DNA of 64,000 nt. It comes from Rhodoferax ferrireducens T118 (GTDB lineage Bacteria > Pseudomonadota > Gammaproteobacteria > Burkholderiales > Burkholderiaceae_C). The stretch covers positions 193,448-257,447 of the forward strand of contig NC_007901.1 in NCBI RefSeq assembly GCF_000013605.1, in the 5' to 3' direction. The notes beneath the pieces are model-generated. The model was not told where the DNA came from, made no database searches, and saw only the letters and a list, made by a program, of their open reading frames with translations. Positions 43,042-50,976 of the stretch are shown in pieces. A program made the translations under genes and the position numbers. Every line of letters begins with the position of its first letter. Positions within the stretch are counted from its first letter, which is position 1.

Positions 43042-43838
43042 ATGCCGCCGAGGTGGCATTTTTGCGTCAGTTTGTGGCGAACCGGCCTACTCACAGGCCC
43101 CATGTCGGGGTGGCTGCGCGGATGGCTGATTGCGAAGGTCTTGGCTTGGTGCGCGGTGCCCGCGTCGTCTACCAGGACCGGGACTACACCAGCGCGGCCA
43201 ATATCTTGCTCACCCGTGGGTTTGACCTCAAAGCCCCTGACGAGGCCTTTTCCCGCAGCCAGTCGCCCCGTGGCGGCTCGGAGAAGACCGGAGCGCTGCC
43301 GGTCACGCACGGACTGGTTGCCGTGGTCGCCATCGGCATGGTGCATGCACTTGCCACACCGCCCGGCAGTTTTGTGGCCATGAAATGGACTGAGGCGCTG
43401 GCGCTGCCCTACCAGGCCCTGCTGGTATGCGAAAACCTTGAACCGCTCATGCTGCTGGCCAAGTACCGATGGCTCACCAGCTTTTTCAAGCAGCGCCCTG
43501 TTCTGGCAGTCTTTCGCGGAGCCCCGGGCATGTTTGGAAACGAAGCTGCAGCGAATCTCATCGCCGCAGATGACCGACCGACTCTCGCCTATTTTGACTT
43601 TGACCCCAAGGGCCTTTCCATGGCGGCTTCTTTGCCGCGACGGGAGTCGCTGTGTCTGCCGGCATGGCCTGACCTGCAGGCGGCAGCGCAGCTGGCCCGA
43701 AGGGACCATCTGTTTTCCAATTCGGTGTTTCAGTGTCGCCCTCATCTGGATCGCATCGATGACCCGGATATCGCCCTGGCGTGGAGTCGGCTCAAGGTTC
43801 TTGCCATGGGCCTGGATCAAGAACATTTCCCGCACTAG
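43038..43838 (+). CDS. jetD: Wadjet-like nuclease subunit with Toprim domain (JetD/MksG-type)
   Basis: 266 aa. The C-terminal half has a Toprim core: Glu132 in LLVCENLEPLML and the DxD pair Asp187/Asp189 in AYFDFDPKGLSMA, the residues that bind metal for DNA cleavage in JetD. Described JetD proteins are near 380 aa with an N-terminal arm domain; here that part is much shorter (about 110 residues). Start overlaps the jetA stop. It should cleave DNA held by the SMC complex, by family knowledge. Confidence 0.75.
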   Translation: MNAAEVAFLRQFVANRPTHRPHVGVAARMADCEGLGLVRGARVVYQDRDYTSAANILLTRGFDLKAPDEAFSRSQSPRGGSEKTGALPVTHGLVAVVAIGMVHALATPPGSFVAMKWTEALALPYQALLVCENLEPLMLLAKYRWLTSFFKQRPVLAVFRGAPGMFGNEAAANLIAADDRPTLAYFDFDPKGLSMAASLPRRESLCLPAWPDLQAAAQLARRDHLFSNSVFQCRPHLDRIDDPDIALAWSRLKVLAMGLDQEHFPH

Positions 43839-44128
43839 AGCAGTTGGTACTTTTTTGCCAGCGTGTTCACGTTCGGCGTCTACCTTCGGGACAAATGGGC
43901 GGCGAAGTCCGAGCGATGGCGCACCCGCGAATCCACCCGGCACTTGCTGGCCCTTGTTGGAGGCCCGGTGCCTGGATGGCCCATCGGTTGATCTATCACA
44001 AGTCGCGCAATCCCTCCTTCAGGATGGCATTCTGGTTCGCCGTGGCGATCAACTGCGCGGTCCTGGTTGGGGTGTTTTCCCTGAATCACCGCGCCAGAAT
44101 TTCGCTTTTGCGATACGTGGGGTCTTGA
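43839..44128 (+). pseudogene. Frameshifted DUF1294 gene
   Basis: The frame directly after the jetD stop reads FTFGVYLRDKWAAKSERWR and TRHLLALVGGP, and a second frame continues PGAWMAHRLIYHKSRNPSF and RMAFWFAVAINCAVL. Joined, they give the standard DUF1294 membrane protein (YxxDKxAA, LLxLxGGxPGAW, HKxxKxSF, FWxxVxxN). One missing C in the CCC run at 43964-43966 explains the shift. No ATG start remains; the first candidate is GTG 43863. Confidence 0.7.
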
Positions 44129-44158
44129 CGCCGACCTGTTTCGTGAGATGCTGGGTTC

Positions 44159-45409
44159 ATGTTCGGACAACAACTCCCTCTCCTTTTCGATCCAGACGCC
44201 CTACCCGCTGGTCACCGTGAATTTTTGGCTCACTACGCTGGCGCCACATCCGTTGATAACCAGGCCCTGTACCGCAAGGAAGCCAGCCGCACCGGGGCTG
44301 ACACGGCTGATTTCCTGCAACGCTCACCGGTGGGCACATCCGGCGACCTTCATTCGATTTCCGCGCGCCGGCTGCGCTGGTGGCAACAGAGTCTCAAAGC
44401 GAAAGGCTGGCTCGAACCCGTGTCCGGTAAGCGCGGTCATTGGCGACTGACCGATCCAGCACGCAAAGCACTTACACCGCAAGGCCGTGGGCGCGTTTTG
44501 CTCGGCTACTCTACGGACCTTGGCCTGGCGCTCTGGTCGAACAGTGAAGATGTGTTTGGACACCTTGGTGAGCCCATATCACTGGTACTCACTTCACCGC
44601 CCTATCCTCTGGCCAACCCGCGGGCCTATGGCAACGTTCCGATTGCTCAGTATGTTGATTGGCTGTGTTCCATGCTGGAGCCACTCGTTCGCAACCTGGA
44701 CGATGGAGCGGTAATCGCCTTGAATGTCTCAAACGACGTTTTTGAGACCAAAAGCCCCGCACGCTCAACCTACAGAGAGCGCCTTGTGATCGCCTTGTGT
44801 GATCGATTCGCCCTATTCAAGATGGATGAAATTATCTGGAATTGTCCGAACAAACCTCCAGGCCCCATCCAGTGGGCAAGTCTGGAGCGTTTTCAGCTGA
44901 ACACCGCGTGGGAACCCGTTTACGTTTTCACCAATAATCCGCACCGGTGTCTGGCCAACAACCGGCGAGTTCTGCAAGCGCATACCGACAGGCACATGGC
45001 GCTGATGAAGAAAGGCGGCGAGACCCGAACGCGCACCAACAGCGATGGCGCCTACCGCATCTATCCCGGCAGCTACGGGACGCTGACAGCGGGTCGAATC
45101 CCCAAGAACGTCATTACCTGCAGCAATTCAAAATCAGATCCTGATCTGAAGCGTGCCAAAGCCATGGCGAGGCAGGATGGACTGCCCCTGCATGGCGCGC
45201 CCATGCCGCTGGAATTGGCCAACTTCCTGGTGCAGTACCTCAGTGAGGAAGGCAGCTTGGTGGCTGATCTATTTGCCGGTTGGAATACAACCGGGTATGC
45301 GGCGCAAATCAACGGGCGGCGCTGGATTTCAGCCGAGAAACATGGCGAATACGTTGCCGGCAGCGCCGAGCGTTTCTCCCGATTCAATGGATTTGAGCGC
45401 GCGTGCTGA
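44159..45409 (+). CDS. Beta-class DNA methyltransferase (probable N4-cytosine) with N-terminal winged helix
   Basis: 416 aa. Residues 1-110 look like a winged-helix recognition domain (ISARRLRWWQQSLKAKGWLE). Motif IV TSPPYP at 145-150 is the N4-cytosine/N6-adenine type with SPPY favouring N4-cytosine. Motif I DLFAGWNTTG lies near 370, after motif IV, giving the beta-class order. No restriction partner is adjacent, so it is an orphan or protects against the neighbouring systems. Confidence 0.85.
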   Translation: MFGQQLPLLFDPDALPAGHREFLAHYAGATSVDNQALYRKEASRTGADTADFLQRSPVGTSGDLHSISARRLRWWQQSLKAKGWLEPVSGKRGHWRLTDPARKALTPQGRGRVLLGYSTDLGLALWSNSEDVFGHLGEPISLVLTSPPYPLANPRAYGNVPIAQYVDWLCSMLEPLVRNLDDGAVIALNVSNDVFETKSPARSTYRERLVIALCDRFALFKMDEIIWNCPNKPPGPIQWASLERFQLNTAWEPVYVFTNNPHRCLANNRRVLQAHTDRHMALMKKGGETRTRTNSDGAYRIYPGSYGTLTAGRIPKNVITCSNSKSDPDLKRAKAMARQDGLPLHGAPMPLELANFLVQYLSEEGSLVADLFAGWNTTGYAAQINGRRWISAEKHGEYVAGSAERFSRFNGFERAC

Positions 45410-45502
45410 CGATCTTGCGCTGCGCGTGATTGTCTGGACGGAGTCAATGCCAATACCTTTGGCGATGACGCCGACGACGCGCGAGGCTTGCGAAGACGGA
45501 TA

Positions 45503-45537
45503 ATCCATTAATGGAGTAAAATTACAGCGTTAAAGGA
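45503..45537 (+). promoter_or_regulatory. Promoter/operator of the Xre-RES pair
   Basis: The palindrome CCATTAATGG lies just before a -10-like TAAAAT (45517-45522), followed by ribosome site AAAGGAG before ATG 45543. Autorepression by the antitoxin is the usual arrangement. Confidence 0.55.
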
Positions 45538-45542
45538 GTTCA

Positions 45543-45989
45543 ATGATGGCTTTAGCCTATGCACTCGCCTATCCAGCAACGAAGTTTGAGCCGGCTGGCT
45601 TGGTGGATTTGAGTTCAAAGACAGAACGTGAACGGCTTTCAAGCTCGGCTCTCAAGGGCTTTTTCAATCTGGTCACCAAGTGGCACGTTCGGGATGAAGA
45701 TGCCAGGGAGTTGCTTGGCGGCATATCCAGCAGCGCCTTCTATGAGTGGAAAAAGACCCCCAATCGCTTGCTCGATGTGGACCGGATCACGCGCATCTCT
45801 TTCCTGGTGGGCATCTATAAAGCCCTGCACATCATCTATGGCGACAAGCTCGCCGATGAATGGGTTTCGCTGCCCAACAAGAATGCTATTTTTGCGGGCC
45901 GCACACCCTTGCAGTACATGCTGTCCGGCGGGCTGATTGGCATGCAGACCGTTCGCAAGCTGCTCGATGCCCGACGAGGCGGACGTTAA
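45543..45989 (+). CDS. Xre/MbcA/ParS-family antitoxin
   Basis: 148 aa. An N-terminal helix-turn-helix region (AFYEWKKTPNRLLDVDRITRIS) and a C-terminal toxin-binding DUF2384 domain (ALHIIYGDKLADEWVSLPN, FAGRTPLQYMLSGG). It precedes and overlaps the RES toxin gene, the standard order for this type II pair. Confidence 0.9.
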   Translation: MMALAYALAYPATKFEPAGLVDLSSKTERERLSSSALKGFFNLVTKWHVRDEDARELLGGISSSAFYEWKKTPNRLLDVDRITRISFLVGIYKALHIIYGDKLADEWVSLPNKNAIFAGRTPLQYMLSGGLIGMQTVRKLLDARRGGR

Positions 45990-46671
45990 CGTGGTGGCCC
46001 CTTCAGTGGTTGCCATTCGCCAGTTTGACACGGTGCGCCTGATTCCAAGCCGTTTTGCCGACACTTCTGATTCAGTGCTGGAGGCCATCGCGGACGACCG
46101 TCAGCACCTGACAGATTTGTTTGACCTCGACAACGCCACCAATCAACGCCTGGTTGGCGAGTCTGGGGGGCTGCCCGGAATCGGGGTCGATGAACTGGTG
46201 TTTGGGATACCAAATTTCAGAATCATCAATGCGTCATTCACCTACCCGCGCCCGGAGGGAAGCCGGTTCAATAGTGGCGAACGTGGTGCCTGGTACTGCT
46301 CGTTTGACGCTCAGACGGCGCTGGCCGAGGTGATCTTTCACAAGACGATCGAGTATGCAGAGATTGACTGGTTTGAGGACAGCGTTTCGTACCAAGGTTA
46401 TTTTGCTGACTTCAACGCATCGTTTCATGACTTGCGAGGAACAGCCGATTTCCACGGTTGTCTCGATCCCCTCAGTTACATCGAGTCCCAGGCGATGGCG
46501 GCGCAACTGCTGTCAAGCGGATCGCTTGGACTGGTGTTCCCCAGTGTCCGTTATCCAGCCGGAACGAATCTGGTCTGTTTTCGCCCTGCCTTGGTTGGTA
46601 ACGTCCATAAGGCTGATTCCTACCAGGTCACATGGTCGGGGAAATCCCCTCCCGTAGTGCAGAAGCTATAG
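45967..46671 (+). CDS. RES-domain toxin (NAD-degrading family)
   Basis: About 234 aa from ATG 45967, overlapping the antitoxin by 23 bp; GTG 45991 is an alternative. RES motifs are visible: RFNSGERGAWYCSFDAQTALAEV, HKTIEY, and a conserved Ser/Arg set later in the sequence. Described RES toxins degrade NAD+. Confidence 0.9.
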   Translation: MPDEADVNVVAPSVVAIRQFDTVRLIPSRFADTSDSVLEAIADDRQHLTDLFDLDNATNQRLVGESGGLPGIGVDELVFGIPNFRIINASFTYPRPEGSRFNSGERGAWYCSFDAQTALAEVIFHKTIEYAEIDWFEDSVSYQGYFADFNASFHDLRGTADFHGCLDPLSYIESQAMAAQLLSSGSLGLVFPSVRYPAGTNLVCFRPALVGNVHKADSYQVTWSGKSPPVVQKL

Positions 46672-46974
46672 CGCCATCACGGACGGATGGAAGTGATGGA
46701 TGGAGAGTTCATCGCACTGCCCCTCATGGCGCCGGCAACATGGCTGCGTCATTAAATCGCACTCTCACCAATGCAGCGCAGTACCGCAGGTACCACGTAT
46801 CCAGATGGAACAAGACTGGACTGGGATCCGTCTTGGAATGTTGACTCGTGGCGATGATTTGACTTGACTGGTCATTAATTGACATTTTCTGACAGCTTTT
46901 TGTCAAATCACCGATCCGACTGCCGATCTTGCGCGGATTGACCCGCGTGCTATCTTGAATCATTCAAATCCCCC
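46672..46974. other. Intergenic region with a TGAC-rich inverted repeat and promoter
   Basis: GATTTGAC (46856-46863) and GTCAAATC (46902-46909) flank further TTGAC/TGACA boxes, suggesting an operator. A promoter TTGCGC-N16-TATCTT (46931-46958) lies downstream, just ahead of the gene at 46975. No coding frame is convincing. Confidence 0.5.
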
Positions 46975-47724
46975 ATGACCATGATCCAAACGAAAAAACC
47001 CTTGCCGCTTGCGTTGGCGCTTGGCTTGCGCCCTCTGGACCGCGTCCAGATCAGTTCGACGCATGAAATTGCAGAAAGCCGTGCCTTCGCCCGCTACAAC
47101 GACGTGAATCAGGAATTGCCTTTTTTCTATTTCCAACGGGTGATTGGCGATCAGATCGAGGTGCGCTCCCCCGGTGGCTACGCAGCGCTGATTTCCCCGC
47201 ATGATATTTGCGACGTCATTCCTGGCACGACCATTGAAGTCCAGGCCATGCCGAGTGAAATATTGATTCAACGTCAGCAGCTGTCCGTCCTGGCGCGCAA
47301 TAGCGGACCCGGCCCCGAATGCTTTGCACCAGCCCATGTATTGCATGCATCGCGGACATCGCGCGGCTTGTTCGAGTTTTACGTCTGGTTTCTGGACCCA
47401 GCGCTCAACGAGAAGAACCCATGGATGGCTCCGCTGCCCACCGCCGAGCGCAGGCGCATTGAGGCCGTGGCCCGGCGAACCCACATGCCGGTCAGCAGCC
47501 GTGCCAGCGCCAGCCATTCAGCCGATCACGGCCGGGAGCACGCTCGCGCGCATGCCGCCCGGGTTGCCTCGCTTTTCATCAATGCGGCCCGCAGTGGTCG
47601 TTCTGAGCATGCTTCGCAGCTGGCAAGCGTGGATGTTCGTCAGGTCTCGCTGGCATCTCTGAACAGGCGTTTTGGTGCGCTACCGCCGCCTTGTCAGGTC
47701 GAAAGGCCGAGCATGCCCGGTTGA
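46975..47724 (+). CDS. Hypothetical protein (249 aa)
   Basis: ATG 46975 or 46981. N-terminal strand-rich domain (FFYFQRVIGDQIEVRSPGGYAALIS), a basic C-terminal third (ERRRIEAVARR, REHARAHAARVASLF). Preceded by a TGAC-rich operator region. No family recognised. It converges on the recombinase operon. Confidence 0.6.
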   Translation: MTMIQTKKPLPLALALGLRPLDRVQISSTHEIAESRAFARYNDVNQELPFFYFQRVIGDQIEVRSPGGYAALISPHDICDVIPGTTIEVQAMPSEILIQRQQLSVLARNSGPGPECFAPAHVLHASRTSRGLFEFYVWFLDPALNEKNPWMAPLPTAERRRIEAVARRTHMPVSSRASASHSADHGREHARAHAARVASLFINAARSGRSEHASQLASVDVRQVSLASLNRRFGALPPPCQVERPSMPG

Positions 47725-47871
47725 CCAGACCAAGAAAGGTTCGCGCGACGCCATCCTCAACAGAGTGATTGGCGAGAAGGCGCGGAGTCCCCTACTGAAA
47801 GTGGGTGACGCGCCGGCACCGGCCTGGCGGGATGGCCGATGCCATGATTGGTCATTCACGGCAGAGCTTGT

Positions 47872-48465
47872 CTACGCCGCCAGCGCCAGCTCACCGTGAT
47901 TTTGCAGTGAATGCCAGCGCTCACCAAATTGGGCCATTGGCGAAAAAGACCGCATTGCTTGCTCCAAAATCTCCGCGCGGTGGCAGTTCATGCCCTTTTG
48001 CGCCCACGCCAGCCGCTGTTTGCCGCCCTCGGCGTACAGGGCCTCCATGTCATTGCAAAATTCGCAGAATGCCTGTTCGAATGGCATGCCAAACAGGCCG
48101 ATCGGCAGCAAAATCTCGGCGCCGTCTTCGTTGACCGTTTGCCGGGGCACGCGATACATGCCGTCTGCGGAGACCATTTGCATGATGCAATCGATTGGCT
48201 TCGTGTTGAACCGTTTGAAATGCAGGTATGCATAGGCTTCATACAGCAGGCGCGCCTTTTCGGCTTGAACACCGTGCAGACTTGAAACATGACGATTGCG
48301 GTGAAATTTCTCACGGTCGATCATGTCGGGGGACCATTGCCCATACCGGTCGCTTGTCACCGCGCGTGGCCGTACCCGCCCGCGCGCTGGGTTGCCATTG
48401 CCTGGCATCATCTTGCCCACCGTTGAAGCATTGATTTCATGGTTGGATGCGAAAGCTAATTGCAT
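47872..48465 (-). CDS. Hypothetical protein in the recombinase operon (197 aa)
   Basis: The start MQLAFASNHEINAS at 48465 has AGAGGAC upstream; the longer frame to 48570 overlaps the small gene before it. Basic N-terminal half, aromatic helices in the middle (LYEAYAYLHFKRF). No family recognised. Third gene after the integrase. Confidence 0.65.
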   Translation of the reverse strand: MQLAFASNHEINASTVGKMMPGNGNPARGRVRPRAVTSDRYGQWSPDMIDREKFHRNRHVSSLHGVQAEKARLLYEAYAYLHFKRFNTKPIDCIMQMVSADGMYRVPRQTVNEDGAEILLPIGLFGMPFEQAFCEFCNDMEALYAEGGKQRLAWAQKGMNCHRAEILEQAMRSFSPMAQFGERWHSLQNHGELALAA

Positions 48466-48476
48466 GTCAAAGTCCT

Positions 48477-48692
48477 CTAGTTCTGCACCAAGTTGCTGCA
48501 GGCGCTCCCACCTGCAGCTTTGCTTGCCGTGGTGGGCTTCGTGTGCGCGATTAGGTCGAGTTGTTCCCAAGGTCTGTGGGCCAGCAGCGTGGCCAGGTCC
48601 TGTGCAAATAGGTCGATCTGATTTATGCCACTGCTGGTCGCGCAGGCGGTCAATGGTTCTGCTGAATTCATGGCGTTCTCACTTTGTTTCAT
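48477..48692 (-). CDS. Small hypothetical protein in the recombinase operon (71 aa)
   Basis: Lies between the integrase stop (48710) and the 197-aa start, and its stop codon overlaps the next ribosome site. Sequence includes INQIDLFAQDLATLLAHRPW. Weak ribosome site of its own. No family recognised. Confidence 0.5.
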   Translation of the reverse strand: MKQSENAMNSAEPLTACATSSGINQIDLFAQDLATLLAHRPWEQLDLIAHTKPTTASKAAGGSACSNLVQN

Positions 48693-48709
48693 GGTTTGCA
48701 GGGTGTTTA

Positions 48710-50314
48710 TCAGACGAGTTCGGCTTCTTTGGCGCTTTCGTACCTGACCCCACCTTTCATGCGCGCAGCCTTTTGCTGTTCAAGCATCGCCTTCATGTAT
48801 TCCAGCGGCCCCACCCCTTGGAAAATCGGGGTCCCATCGGTTTCCCACAAGGCTTGCTTCATGCTGGGCATGCTTTTCCAGTTGTGCACGATGCAATCGA
48901 CGCCGGTGGCGCCCTGCACCAGTTCGCAAATCTGCGGCGCCAACCGCAAGACAATTGCGTCATCGGTGCCCGGTGGGAACACGAATTCATAGGGTGCGGC
49001 TTCACTTTTGGATCCCTGCGAGCGTCCGCCGATCCAGAAGAGGTTACCTGCACCGCTGCCCTCGATCAGCTGGCCAACGTCCTTCATCACCGGCTCGATG
49101 CGATCCCAGGACCGGGTGACCGAGCGCATTTGCTCGCGCTCGAGGCTCAGGAAACTGCCGTAGTAGGCGCCTGTGACTTTCAAACGGTTGTGGCCCAAGG
49201 CCTGGGTGACTTTGAGCCGGGCGGCGCTCAGCGCGCGGTAGTTGATGACAATGCCCCCGCGCACCGGGGCTGTCTGACCGGTGAGTTCTTCGAGCTGGTC
49301 GATGGCAAAGTCGTGGCGCAAGCCGTGAAAGGTGACCTTGAGACTGCCGTTTTTCTTGAGTCCAAGCTGGCGCGCAAGGTAGTACATGCGATCCTTGGCC
49401 TGCTTGAGGGTGCGGTTGGTCCATGCCAGATGGCATTCAGGTGGCACCTCAGCCTTGAGTTCATCGAGCACCCGGCGAAAATTTTCGTCCTCAAAGACAT
49501 CAAACATCAACTGGCGCGGGCGGCCCGTCTTGGCGCCCTTGGTGATCAACAAGCGGTCGATGCCATCGGCCAGGTGAGGCTCCAGGCGCAAGGATTCCTT
49601 GAGCCGCAGCCCGTACTGTTTCATCGCACGGGCCAGGCGCGCGCCCACCGGGTCGAGCTCATGGAGTTTCTGGTAGACCACCTCAAAATCCACACCGTTG
49701 CCCTTCCATGACCGATCGGTCTCGGCGTTGCGGTTGATTTTGAATTCGTCGGCTTCCTTTGAGAAGTTGGCAATGGCGCCGATCTCCATCCCGCAAATGC
49801 GCCAAAACCAGCGCATGTTGGTGAAATAGTTGATTTGTGCGCGTTTGGAAATCCCTTTGGCAGTCCACAACTCAAAGAGCCTTGGCATCAGGCGTGGCTT
49901 GACCTGGGCGAGGGTTTTGACATGCCTGAGTTGTTTGTCTTCCATCAGCAGTCGAATGCTGGAAAACAGGATGTCCGTGCGATTGCGCAGGGTTTCCTCG
50001 GAGACTTTGGTTTGGAAGTTGTTGCAGCGACTGCGGCCGTAGGCGTACAAGAACTCAGACAGCTGCTTGGGCCAATTTTCATCATTCAGTGAGTCAAGGC
50101 GCACCTGACCGGGCATGACGGTGAGCGCCGGATTGATGCTGGTTACGCGCACACCTCCGACCACCGGCGAGATGCGGCTTTGAGCATGGGATTGCTCGGG
50201 CTTGGCTCGCGTCCTGGTAACTGCTGGCAGTTGATCCTTCTCGAAGAGGGACAACATCATGCCTTTCGTGGCGGCATGGCCCTTGCTCGGTGACTCGTGA
50301 ACGTTCTGGTTCAT
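48710..50314 (-). CDS. Large tyrosine recombinase / integrase (534 aa)
   Basis: The catalytic set is complete: Arg in YGLRLKESLRL near 250, Lys in TKGAKTGRPR, HGLRHDF (H-x-x-R-H), LGHNRL and the Tyr of GAYYGSF near 390. A SAM-like N-terminal domain spans about 90-190. A C-terminal extension of about 130 residues after the active-site Tyr is unusual. First gene of a three-gene operon. A 462-codon frame on the opposite strand is its shadow. It may mobilise the element or resolve multimers. Confidence 0.9.
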   Translation of the reverse strand: MNQNVHESPSKGHAATKGMMLSLFEKDQLPAVTRTRAKPEQSHAQSRISPVVGGVRVTSINPALTVMPGQVRLDSLNDENWPKQLSEFLYAYGRSRCNNFQTKVSEETLRNRTDILFSSIRLLMEDKQLRHVKTLAQVKPRLMPRLFELWTAKGISKRAQINYFTNMRWFWRICGMEIGAIANFSKEADEFKINRNAETDRSWKGNGVDFEVVYQKLHELDPVGARLARAMKQYGLRLKESLRLEPHLADGIDRLLITKGAKTGRPRQLMFDVFEDENFRRVLDELKAEVPPECHLAWTNRTLKQAKDRMYYLARQLGLKKNGSLKVTFHGLRHDFAIDQLEELTGQTAPVRGGIVINYRALSAARLKVTQALGHNRLKVTGAYYGSFLSLEREQMRSVTRSWDRIEPVMKDVGQLIEGSGAGNLFWIGGRSQGSKSEAAPYEFVFPPGTDDAIVLRLAPQICELVQGATGVDCIVHNWKSMPSMKQALWETDGTPIFQGVGPLEYMKAMLEQQKAARMKGGVRYESAKEAELV

Positions 50315-50587
50315 GTCTGCACTCCTAGTTGATGTATGCCGTCAGATTGGCAAATTGAAAAATGGACTCCCTCTGAAATTCATACTGGTGTCCCAATCAC
50401 GGATTTCACAGGGTCGCATGCTTGTCAGCTCATTTCATCTCGCGTTTTTCTCTGGATTGCCGCCGCCCTTTTTTTGGACGTAGCAATCCCCTGCCCTTTC
50501 GGCACCGGGTTTTTGTCATGGGCCAGGGTTGCTTCCTGGGTCGACAAAGAAAAACAAAAAATGCAAAAAAACGGTAAGGCTTTTAAA

Positions 50588-50976
50588 CCTGCACTGTGAG
50601 TACCAGCCTCCAGTGCAGGGGTCGTGCGGCTGTATTTCAACAGTGTCCTAACAACCCAGGCCGACTTGCTTGGTAGCAAGACAACCACCGTGCCGCTACA
50701 CGGGTGGGATCCAACTCGGCATGACCGAGTCGGATGGATGCGAGTGACCAAAACGGTCAAGCACTCCATGTCTCCAGATTTACGGGCTCTGGCTTACCCT
50801 TGGCCTCAACCCCCAAGGAGCACCACATGGTGCTCAACCCAGGGGGAAGCGCTTCTACCAAGCTTCCGCAGCCACCGACCCCACACGACCGTGTGGGGGG
50901 GCTACTTATCCATATTCACTACATCCCCTTTAAGGGGAGAGTAAAGGCTAGGTGTCCGGCGCATTGCGCGCGCCGG
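50588..50976. repeat. Tract of about nine consecutive hairpins
   Basis: Stems at 50588-50619 (CCTGCACTG/CAGTGCAGG), 50665-50680 (CTTGCT/AGCAAG), 50685-50707, 50714-50730 (ACTCGG/CCGAGT), 50746-50758 (GACC/GGTC), 50819-50834 (AGCACCA/TGGTGCT), 50879-50898 (CCCCACACG/CGTGTGGGG), 50924-50938 and 50956-50976 (CCGGCGC/GCGCCGG). Each stem differs in sequence, so this is shared structure rather than a repeat family. Confidence 0.6.

Noticed and set aside
48323..49711. 462-codon open frame on the plus strand
   Set aside because: Entirely antisense to the recombinase gene, which has all catalytic residues; the plus frame has no recognisable domain.
50336..50599. 87-codon plus-strand frame upstream of the recombinase
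   Set aside because: No ribosome site, odd composition, and runs into the hairpin tract.
50588..50976. Integron attC array
   Set aside because: The stems are short, different from each other, lack attC core sites and no integron integrase is near.
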